Shown here one piece after another: positions 6,144-12,155 of a stretch of 12,155 nucleotides of DNA. The stretch is taken from contig JAGRBY010000172.1 of the NCBI GenBank assembly GCA_020433835.1, positions 1 to 12,155 on the forward strand. The letters run 5' to 3'. A program made the position numbers and the translations under genes. The notes under the pieces are model-generated. The model ran no database searches. It worked only from the letters and a program-made list of their open reading frames with translations, and was not told the origin of the DNA. Source of the DNA: Anaerolineae bacterium (GTDB lineage: Bacteria > Chloroflexota > Anaerolineae > 4572-78 > J111). Position 1 is the first letter of the stretch; each line of letters starts with the position of its first letter.

Positions 6144-7127
6144 ATGGAACGAGATAAAAAATCCCTGTCTCAAAAAGAAATAGATGCTCTGCTTTCTATT
6201 TTACCTAACGAAGAGGCATCTCGCCCTGGGGCAGATCGGTTTATTGGTTCGGCAAAAACGTATGATTTTCGTTCACCCGATAAGTTCTCGAAAGAACAAA
6301 TCCGAACCTTACAAATGATCCATGAAAATTTCACTCGACGTGTTAGTTCATCATTAGCAGCTTACTTACGCGCCGCTGTTCAATTATCTTGTGTGCACAT
6401 TGAACAAGGTAGTTTTGCTGATTTCATTCAAAATATTCCTACCTCTTCTTTAGCTGCTGTACTTAAAATGGATCCTCTACCAGGGCGTATTTTACTTACC
6501 TTAGATGCATCCACTATTGCAGTTGCTGTAGATCGTATGTTGGGGGGCTTTGGACGCCCTATTACCCAAGGACACCAAATTACAGATATAGAACAATCAC
6601 TAGTGCAAGGAGTTATTCAGTATCTGGCTACCGAACTACGAGAAGCTTGGCGCAATGTAATAACGCTTAATATTAATATAGAAGAGACCACTCTAAACCC
6701 TGAATTTGTACAGGTGGCTTTACCCACAGATGCTGCTGTATTTTTGGGGTTTGAATTTAAGGTCCGTGAAAATAATGGGTCTATGAGTATTTGTATTCCA
6801 TACTCAGTACTAAAGCCTATAGTCTCCGAATTAAGTCCACATACTTGGGTTACTGGCGAAAATGAACAAGCTGGTAATCACCAAAAAGGTTTATTTTCTC
6901 ATCTGAAGCAAACGCAAGTCGACCTATCTGTTTTATTAGGAGAAATAACTGTTGATTTTGAAGAATTACTTCATCTTCAAATAGGAAATGTACTCCCACT
7001 TGACACAATAGTAAATAGACCTTTGCCAGTATTAGTGGGAAACTCTAAAAAATATATAGGCCAACCTGGTTTATCGGGTAGTTATATGGCCATTCAAATT
7101 ACAGCAGTTGTGGAGGACATATCTTAA
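6144..7127 (+). CDS. fliM: Flagellar motor switch protein FliM
   Basis: FliM is the middle part of the C-ring switch. Bound CheY-phosphate changes its contacts with FliG to reverse rotation. The 327-residue protein has normal length. Residues 8-17, LSQKEIDALL, are the conserved N-terminal CheY-binding peptide. A linker follows, then the CheC-like middle domain (about 40-230) with YDFRSPDKFSKEQIRTLQ, the FliG-contact motif GGFG (134-137) and ITDIEQSLV. The C-terminal SpoA domain (about 250-325) includes LSVLLGEITVDFEELLHLQIG. The start ATG at 6144 lies three bases after fliL's stop with no clear Shine-Dalgarno, so it is probably translationally coupled. Its stop overlaps fliN as TAATG. The CheY peptide implies a chemotaxis link, though no che gene is in view. 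Confidence 0.97.
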   Translation: MERDKKSLSQKEIDALLSILPNEEASRPGADRFIGSAKTYDFRSPDKFSKEQIRTLQMIHENFTRRVSSSLAAYLRAAVQLSCVHIEQGSFADFIQNIPTSSLAAVLKMDPLPGRILLTLDASTIAVAVDRMLGGFGRPITQGHQITDIEQSLVQGVIQYLATELREAWRNVITLNINIEETTLNPEFVQVALPTDAAVFLGFEFKVRENNGSMSICIPYSVLKPIVSELSPHTWVTGENEQAGNHQKGLFSHLKQTQVDLSVLLGEITVDFEELLHLQIGNVLPLDTIVNRPLPVLVGNSKKYIGQPGLSGSYMAIQITAVVEDIS

Positions 7128-7570
7128 TGGATGAACTTGCTCTTGATCCAAATGAATTAGCTCAAATACTAGGTACAGTAGAAGAAAGAGGACAAACTGC
7201 CTCGAGCAAGTCCTCTGGGGTTACATCTCACACTAACAGATCTTCAACTCCTCCCCTTACTGCTCGACCTGCACAATTTGCTCCTTTGCAATCGCCTGGT
7301 TCTATTTCTTCTTCTACAAATTTGGATTTACTGCTTGGTGTTTCTCTGCGCGTCACTGTTGAGCTAGGTCGTACGAAGATGAATATTGAAGAAGTTTTAC
7401 GATTAGGTCCTGGATCAGTTGTAGAATTAGATAAATTGGCTGGGGAGCCAGTGGATGTATTAGTTAACGAGCGACTAATTGCCCGCGGCGAAGTTGTTGT
7501 ACTTGATGACCGCTTTGGTGTACGCATCACCGATGTATTACCTCCAGCCCAACGTATTAACTCCTTATAA
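7127..7570 (+). CDS. fliN: Flagellar motor switch protein FliN
   Basis: FliN forms the lower ring of the switch and helps dock the export ATPase complex. This is a 147-residue protein of the short, FliN type; the longer FliY form with a CheC-like phosphatase domain is not seen. Residues 65-145 are the SpoA domain: LDLLLGVSLRVTVELGRTK, then EVLRLGPGSVVELDKLAGEPVDVLVN and LIARGEVVVLDDRFGVRIT, all classic FliN. The first 62 residues are a Ser/Thr/Pro-rich linker. The ATG shares a base with the fliM stop (TAATG), and GGAGG (7112-7116) lies ten bases upstream. Its place between fliM and fliO is the standard order. Identity is secure. Confidence 0.97.
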   Translation: MDELALDPNELAQILGTVEERGQTASSKSSGVTSHTNRSSTPPLTARPAQFAPLQSPGSISSSTNLDLLLGVSLRVTVELGRTKMNIEEVLRLGPGSVVELDKLAGEPVDVLVNERLIARGEVVVLDDRFGVRITDVLPPAQRINSL

Positions 7571-7630
7571 TGCTTTATGACATCATCATGTTCACATATA
7601 AATAAACATTTGTGGAAGGACCAATCCACT

Positions 7631-8284
7631 ATGAAAAGGTGGTTCCTACTTTTAGTAGTTAGTGCAAGTATTTTATTGTTATGGAGTCAGTTTATTGCAG
7701 CTCCAATTACTGATGCCCCCGGTAACAACACTAATGTCACGCAAACTCAAAAAGATGCAACTGATGCATTAGATAAAGAAGACCCGTTTTTAGCTGAATA
7801 CGACCCAAACTCTGATCTATTCTTCAATTCTGAAACTATGAATGACGGTTCATTATGGCAAGGAGGGATCGAATTAGCTCTTAAACTTGCGCTTGTATTA
7901 AGTATGATTTACTTAGTGATTGGGGGATTGCATTGGTTACAGAAAAAGCAAAAAAATATAGATAGAAGTGAGACCGCTATTCGTATATTAGAAACAACTG
8001 GACTAGGCCCCGGCAAATCTTTACACCTAATAATCGTGGGCGAAAAAACTCTCCTCATTGGTACTACCGAACAGCAATTTACCTTACTAGCAGAATTAGA
8101 GAATGTGATATTACCAATGCAAGATAATGAAGAGGAGGAAAACCCAGCTTTTTTATTTGAAAGAGAACTACAAAAACAACAGTGTGCCCAAACCAGCCTA
8201 GCCTCAGACTTGAAAACAAAGCTTGATGGTTTGCGGACTAGTATTCAACATTTTCGCAGCTCCGTAAGGGAATCAGTACAGTGA
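7631..8284 (+). CDS. fliO: Flagellar biosynthesis protein FliO
   Basis: FliO is a membrane protein that assists assembly of the FliP ring in the export gate. The 217-residue product has a signal-like hydrophobic N-terminus (about 4-24) and an acidic linker. A main membrane helix (about 80-100, LALVLSMIYLVIGGLHWL) leads to the FliO domain with ILETTGLGPGKSLHLIIVG and LLIGTTEQQFTLLAEL, which identifies the family. The charged C-terminal tail of about 50 residues makes it longer than many FliO proteins. ATG at 7631 is chosen because GGAAGGA (7614-7620) lies ten bases upstream; an in-frame upstream extension lacks such a site. The gap from fliN is 60 bases, the widest break in this operon. Its stop overlaps the fliP GTG by four bases (GTGA). 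Confidence 0.9.
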   Translation: MKRWFLLLVVSASILLLWSQFIAAPITDAPGNNTNVTQTQKDATDALDKEDPFLAEYDPNSDLFFNSETMNDGSLWQGGIELALKLALVLSMIYLVIGGLHWLQKKQKNIDRSETAIRILETTGLGPGKSLHLIIVGEKTLLIGTTEQQFTLLAELENVILPMQDNEEEENPAFLFERELQKQQCAQTSLASDLKTKLDGLRTSIQHFRSSVRESVQ

Positions 8285-9066
8285 AATGGTTTCCGATTTG
8301 CAAAAACTCTCGCAAAAAACTCTTAATTCTTTTATCTATATTCTTCTTATTTTTTACTACAGGATGCAGCAATGTAGATACATCGCCTATATTTGATGTA
8401 GGCAATCAAGTAGTTAACAGTAGCGATCCACAAGCAGTAAGCAGTAGTTTGCAAATTTTGCTACTACTAACCGTCTTAAGTCTAGCGCCAGCCCTTTTAG
8501 TTGTAATTACTGCTTTTACTCGTATTGTAATTGTTCTATCTTTTGTACGAAACGCCCTCGCTGTTCCTCAAGTACCACCTAATCAAGTAATTGTGGGATT
8601 GGCACTTTTTTTAACAATGTATGTTATGGCTCCAACCTGGAACAAAATTAATCAAGATGCATTACAGCCTTATTTTGATGGGGAGATAAGCCAACAGGAG
8701 GCATATGAGATAGGTATTATCCCCATAAGAGAATTCCTGTTTAAACAGACTCGTGAGCGTGACCTAGCTCTCTTTATGCATTTATCTGACTTACCCCGTC
8801 CAGAAACCCGCGCCGATATACCAAACCACGTGTTAATTCCTGCTTTTATTATTAGCGAATTAAAAACAGCTTTTCAAATGGGTATTGTAATTTTTGTACC
8901 ATTCCTCGTTATTGATATGGTAGTAGCAAGTGCCTTAATGTCAATGGGCATGATGATGTTACCTCCTTCGCTTATCTCATTACCGTTTAAATTGCTGCTT
9001 TTTGTTATGGTAGATGGTTGGCATCTGATTGTACGCTCGCTCGTAATGAGTTTTGGCAATGGGTAA
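8281..9066 (+). CDS. fliP: Flagellar type III export gate protein FliP
   Basis: FliP forms the pentameric core of the export gate through which rod, hook and filament proteins leave the cytoplasm. The 261-residue protein has the full family signature: LAPALLVVITAFTRIVIVLSF, RNALAVPQVPPNQVIVGLALF, then FIISELKTAFQMGIVIFVPFLVIDMVVASALMSMGMMMLPP and LPFKLLLFVMVDGWHL. FliP usually has a cleavable signal peptide, and here the N-terminus (RKKLLILLSIFFLFF) runs to TTGC, with Cys29 in a lipobox-like place. The start is GTG at 8281, overlapping the fliO stop, with AAGGG (8266-8270) ten bases upstream. It follows fliO and precedes fliQ as usual. Identity is secure. Confidence 0.97.
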   Translation: MKWFPICKNSRKKLLILLSIFFLFFTTGCSNVDTSPIFDVGNQVVNSSDPQAVSSSLQILLLLTVLSLAPALLVVITAFTRIVIVLSFVRNALAVPQVPPNQVIVGLALFLTMYVMAPTWNKINQDALQPYFDGEISQQEAYEIGIIPIREFLFKQTRERDLALFMHLSDLPRPETRADIPNHVLIPAFIISELKTAFQMGIVIFVPFLVIDMVVASALMSMGMMMLPPSLISLPFKLLLFVMVDGWHLIVRSLVMSFGNG

Positions 9067-9111
9067 TAAAAAATCCGAAATCAAAAGTATAGGGTGTAAA
9101 AGGAGACTTTA

Positions 9112-9381
9112 ATGACAGAAACATTCGTAATGAATTTGGGCAGAGATGCAATAACCATAACTCTGATTTTGGCCGCTCCAATGTTAGGAGTCAGTCTTAT
9201 CGTGGGTTTAGTTGTCAGTTTATTTCAGGCTGTTACCCAGATCAATGAGATGACACTTACTTTTGTACCGAAGTCGTTGGCTTTAATGCTAGTTTTTATA
9301 TTTATGGGACCCTGGATGTTACAACAAATAATTCATTTTACAGTAAAGTTATTTGAGATGATTCCGTATATGGTACAGTAA
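9112..9381 (+). CDS. fliQ: Flagellar type III export gate protein FliQ
   Basis: FliQ is a small two-helix membrane subunit that wraps the FliP-FliR core of the export gate. The 89-residue protein has normal length. It has a first helix (about 14-38, with APMLGVSLIVGLVVSLFQA), the conserved cytoplasmic loop VTQINEMTLTFVPKSLAL, and a second helix (about 53-78). The loop is diagnostic. The ATG at 9112 has AAAGGAG (9098-9105) six bases upstream; the gap from fliP is 45 bases. It is the last flagellar gene to the right: fliR, flhB and flhA, which usually follow, are absent, and the next genes are on the opposite strand. Confidence 0.97.
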   Translation: MTETFVMNLGRDAITITLILAAPMLGVSLIVGLVVSLFQAVTQINEMTLTFVPKSLALMLVFIFMGPWMLQQIIHFTVKLFEMIPYMVQ

Positions 9382-9555
9382 ACAAAGTAAATATCTAAAT
9401 TTTTACAACCACGCCCGAAGAAATCAGGATTACGCCTCCAAATTTCAACTGCAAGAAAATGTGATTAAACAAAATTTTCTCTTACACCCAATCGATGATG
9501 AATCATTGCTGGGATATGGGAGAACCATCATGAGCCTTACTTAAATGCGTAGACT
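9382..9555. other. Convergent intergenic gap without recognised terminator
   Basis: This 174-base AT-rich stretch lies between the converging fliQ and the TPR gene. A terminator is expected, but the only inverted repeat noticed, AGAAAAT/ATTTTCT (9454-9480), is AT-only apart from one pair, has a 13-base loop and no T-run, so I do not call it. I see no reading frame resembling a remnant of fliR or another gene. Confidence 0.5.
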
Positions 9556-10239
9556 CTACTGTGATTTTAGATTGTCAATTCGTTGTTGAACGATCACACC
9601 ATTTTTGTAACCAAGCACGATAGCGCGTTGTAGTGAGGACTCGGCAATGTCGAACTGCCCAAGGAGTGCATAGGCAAGGGCTAAATTAGCATGAGCTGTG
9701 GCGATAGTTTCATTTAGGCGGATGGCTTCATTTAGAACTTCGATAGCTGCTTCGGGTTCGTTGCGTGAAACGTAGACCGCGCCTAAACTGGCATAGGCAA
9801 AAGCATATTCAGGATTGAGATTAATAGCACGTTTGTGACTCGACTCGGCTTCTTTGAGATTGCCCAAATAAAAATAGGCATTACCCAAATTATTCCAGGC
9901 CTGGAAAGACTCAGGATCGATTTCGACCGCCTTCTTATGGGCTGCCAAGGCATCATCAAATTGATCAAGCTGATCGTAAGCGCTGCCAATTAGTGTATAA
10001 ACTTCTGCCAGATTGTGCTCTGTTACTCCAGCTTCGATAGCCAACTTAAACTGCTGAATGGCCTTCGTATAATCGCCGTTATCATACGCTTCGAGCCCCT
10101 GATCGACTAACATGTCTCCGGAACTTTTGGCCGGTTGGCTGCATATAAAACCCATCGTAAAAGATAGAATACTCATTGACAGCAGGGAACAGAACAACCT
10201 CAGCACGTTTCTACGTGTAACAGTGAGAGACGTTATCAT
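9556..10239 (-). CDS. TPR repeat protein with N-terminal membrane/signal segment
   Basis: This is a 227-residue tetratricopeptide-repeat protein of unknown role. The N-terminus is basic (RR at 9-10), followed by a hydrophobic segment (about 13-31) that looks like a signal peptide or anchor. A Cys at 33 follows, but the preceding residues (GFIC) are not a good lipobox. Residues 43-215 form about five TPR units, for example EAYDNGDYTKAIQQFKLAIE, DALAAHKKAVEIDPESFQAW, LGNLKEAESSHKRAINLNPE, and EAAIEVLNEAIRLN. TPRs serve protein contacts, so it is likely an extracytoplasmic scaffold. Its ATG overlaps the TAA of the upstream peptidase gene (TAATG) with no clear Shine-Dalgarno, so it is probably co-translated with it. 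No link to flagella is apparent. Confidence 0.85.
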   Translation of the reverse strand: MITSLTVTRRNVLRLFCSLLSMSILSFTMGFICSQPAKSSGDMLVDQGLEAYDNGDYTKAIQQFKLAIEAGVTEHNLAEVYTLIGSAYDQLDQFDDALAAHKKAVEIDPESFQAWNNLGNAYFYLGNLKEAESSHKRAINLNPEYAFAYASLGAVYVSRNEPEAAIEVLNEAIRLNETIATAHANLALAYALLGQFDIAESSLQRAIVLGYKNGVIVQQRIDNLKSQ

Positions 10240-12155
10240 TACTTCAGATACTTATCGAACCAGCGCAGGATATGATTGAGCCGCGCAATTCGTCGGTCAG
10301 CACGGCCACCGCGTGATAGGCCATGGGACTCATCTGGGAAACGAACTAATTCGGTATCGACACCCAACGTTTTGAGCGCTACAAAAATTTGCTCACTCTG
10401 CTCGATGTCACAACGAAGATCTTGCTCACTATGAATGACGAGCGTAGGCGTTTTGGACTGACCAATATATTTGATAGGCGACTGTCGCCAGTAAGTTTCG
10501 TGATCGTCCCAGAAGTAGGTATTTGGTCCAAATAGAGCCGGCCAAACACCGGCTAAATCACCAGAACCGAACATACTAATGCTATTACTGACGCTACGCT
10601 GCGCCACCGCAGCTTTAAAGCGATCAGTATGGCCAATGATCCAAGTGGTCATAAAACCACCGTAGCTACCGCCTGTTACCCCCATACGTGCTGGATCGAT
10701 GTAGGGTTTTTGCTCGATAAGATCGACCCAGGCCATCAGGTCGGCATAATCTTTGTTGCCCCAGTCGTTGTAGATGGCTTTAGTATGGTCCTCACCGTAG
10801 CCAAGCCCGCCACGCGGGTTGCAGAAGTAGACAACGTAGCCATGCGCCGCTAAGAAGTAGAATTCGTGCATCATAAAGTTGCCGTATTGAGTCATCGGGC
10901 CGCCGTGAATCTCTAATATTGAGGGGTATTGCTTGTTGGGGTCAAAGCCCGGCGGGGTAAGAATCCAGCCTTGTAAATCGTTATTGTCAGGCCCATTGAA
11001 CCACACTTCTTGCACAGCGCCTAAATCTCTGGCCCGCAGCAGACTCTGATGATGGTATGTCACCAATCGCGAGTCATTTGTGGTCAGGTCAGTAGCGATA
11101 ATTTCGCCTGGTGAGGTCATTGTAGCGAAGAGATAGGCTAGTTTGTCGGTACTACGACTTAAATGAAATTCATCGACTACGCCGGTCTCTGTCACAATAT
11201 TTTGCAATTCAGTGCCGTCGACGGCGATTGATTTAAGCTGTGTGTCGCCGTGGTAGGTGACTTGAAAATATAGAGTACGACTATCAGCCGACCAAATAGG
11301 GGGCATCGTTTGCATGCTACCGATATCGTTAAGCGTTTCATGACCGACGTGCAGATCGTGATTACCGGTTAAGTTGACCGCCGGACTATTGCCGTAGGTA
11401 GGTACAACCCACAGGTTGATGTTTTGCCATAGATTGGTTTTGCCGCCCTCTTGATAGAAAGCAATCCACCAACCGTCCGGTGAGAAACGAGCGTGCGATT
11501 TAGGCCCAGGGGTAGTCTCGATTTTGTAGAGCTCGTTGTTAGGCACAGAGATGACGTATAGTTCAACCTGATCCCAATCGAGATCGGGGTTTTCGGCTCG
11601 ATTAGAATGAAACAGAATTTTGCCACCATCAGGCGACCAGTGAGGATCGAATTCATCATAGATTTTGCCATCGGTGAGCTGCTTGGCCCGACCATTGCGC
11701 GTGTTGACAGTCCAGATATGCCATCGTTCTTGGGGCAGAAAGCCTTCGCCATCATGCTTGTAAAACAGCCGGGTGATGTGGCGTTCGACAATACCTAACT
11801 TCTCTTTTTGTGCGTCAGCCTCTCGCTCGAGAACATCTTGGTCTTTCTTGCGGAAATTAAAAACAAGCTGCCTACCATCCGGTGACCATTCGAAACTACC
11901 GAATTCGCCCTTGAGATGGGTCAAGGGTCTTGCTTCACCGCCATCGAAAGGAATGATGTAGATTTGGGATTGTTCTTTGTCGGCCCGATTAGAGACAAAT
12001 GCAATCTCCCGGCCGTCAGGCGACCAGCAGGGTTGAGAGTCGACCTGATCGCCATAGGTAAATTGGCGCGGCCGACCGCCGGAAGTGGGGGAAATCCACA
12101 GATTATAAAATTTACTCTGAGTGGTTTGGTCGATGCGCTGCCGACAGTAAATTAC
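10239..12155 (-). CDS. S9 family serine peptidase, acylaminoacyl-peptidase/DPP type (partial, N-terminus beyond the right edge)
   Basis: This is a prolyl-oligopeptidase-family (S9, likely S9C) enzyme that cleaves short peptides. About 638 residues are visible, open to the right edge without a stop, so the start lies outside the window, perhaps by a few tens of residues. The N-terminal part is a beta-propeller with PD40/WD40-like repeats: WSPDGREIAF, WSPDGRQLVF, WSPDGGKILF, FSPDGWWIAF, WSADSRTLYF. The C-terminal alpha/beta hydrolase begins near ILEIHGGP. The nucleophile is in GGSYGG (Ser codon at 10665-10667), the Asp is in LVIHSEQD, and the His is in PDESHG, so the triad is complete. No signal peptide can be judged. 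It is the first visible gene of a minus-strand unit with the TPR gene. G+C is visibly higher than in the flagellar genes. The exact substrate is not predictable. Confidence 0.93.
   Translation of the reverse strand, partial: VIYCRQRIDQTTQSKFYNLWISPTSGGRPRQFTYGDQVDSQPCWSPDGREIAFVSNRADKEQSQIYIIPFDGGEARPLTHLKGEFGSFEWSPDGRQLVFNFRKKDQDVLEREADAQKEKLGIVERHITRLFYKHDGEGFLPQERWHIWTVNTRNGRAKQLTDGKIYDEFDPHWSPDGGKILFHSNRAENPDLDWDQVELYVISVPNNELYKIETTPGPKSHARFSPDGWWIAFYQEGGKTNLWQNINLWVVPTYGNSPAVNLTGNHDLHVGHETLNDIGSMQTMPPIWSADSRTLYFQVTYHGDTQLKSIAVDGTELQNIVTETGVVDEFHLSRSTDKLAYLFATMTSPGEIIATDLTTNDSRLVTYHHQSLLRARDLGAVQEVWFNGPDNNDLQGWILTPPGFDPNKQYPSILEIHGGPMTQYGNFMMHEFYFLAAHGYVVYFCNPRGGLGYGEDHTKAIYNDWGNKDYADLMAWVDLIEQKPYIDPARMGVTGGSYGGFMTTWIIGHTDRFKAAVAQRSVSNSISMFGSGDLAGVWPALFGPNTYFWDDHETYWRQSPIKYIGQSKTPTLVIHSEQDLRCDIEQSEQIFVALKTLGVDTELVRFPDESHGLSRGGRADRRIARLNHILRWFDKYLK

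Noticed and set aside
7127..7174. FliN N-terminus (LDPNELAQILG) as a second CheY-binding peptide like FliM's LSQKEIDALL
   Set aside because: Similarity is limited to a short acidic-hydrophobic pattern and key residues of the FliM motif are not kept.
9454..9480. AGAAAAT/ATTTTCT inverted repeat after fliQ as a terminator
   Set aside because: The stem is almost all A-T, the loop is 13 bases and no T-run follows on either strand, so it does not resemble an intrinsic terminator.
1..12155. Mobile elements, CRISPR arrays, tRNA or rRNA genes
   Set aside because: I saw no transposase or integrase, no regularly spaced repeats and no recognisable stable RNA sequence on either strand.

Overview
The window is the core of a chromosomal flagellar locus followed by an unrelated two-gene unit. 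Two flagellar operons diverge from a 359 bp regulatory gap (3374-3732). The leftward operon reads: a clan GH-A-like glycoside hydrolase, then flgC (rod), fliE (MS ring/rod adaptor) and fliF (MS ring, cut by the left edge). The rightward operon reads flbD-motA-motB-fliL-fliM-fliN-fliO-fliP-fliQ, covering the stator, the switch and part of the type III export gate. Genes are tightly packed, with TAATG or GTGA overlaps at several junctions. From about 9.55 kb the minus strand carries a TPR protein and an S9 (acylaminoacyl-peptidase-type) serine peptidase cut by the right edge. These two are coupled by another TAATG junction and are visibly richer in G+C.

Organism: a motile bacterium of moderate to low G+C with strong Shine-Dalgarno sites. 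The flbD-motA-motB-fliL-fliM-fliN-fliO-fliP-fliQ order resembles Firmicutes/Thermotogae-type clusters rather than enterobacteria. No L-ring or P-ring genes are visible, though the window is too small to conclude from that. A deep-branching monoderm lineage (for example Chloroflexota) is possible, but I cannot fix the phylum from sequence alone.

How the genes work together: FliF and FliE form the membrane base and its link to the rod, and FlgC is a proximal rod subunit. MotA and MotB form the ion-driven stator, and FliL supports it. FliM and FliN form the switch/C-ring, and FliM keeps an N-terminal CheY-binding-type motif. FliO, FliP and FliQ belong to the export gate. The usual next genes (fliR, flhB, flhA) do not follow fliQ here.

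The most unusual point is the gene just upstream of flgC, where flgB normally sits. It encodes a TIM-barrel glycosidase-like protein with both expected catalytic glutamates and a long low-complexity N-terminus. That N-terminus carries an FSQxL motif also present in FliE. I propose it as a flagellum-dedicated, possibly type III-exported wall or glycan hydrolase that may fill the FlgJ role. The divergent region contains an excellent sigma-28 promoter match (TAAA-N15-TCCGATAA) pointing right. Its -10 lies in a palindrome that also gives a weaker leftward promoter, so one element could drive both operons.
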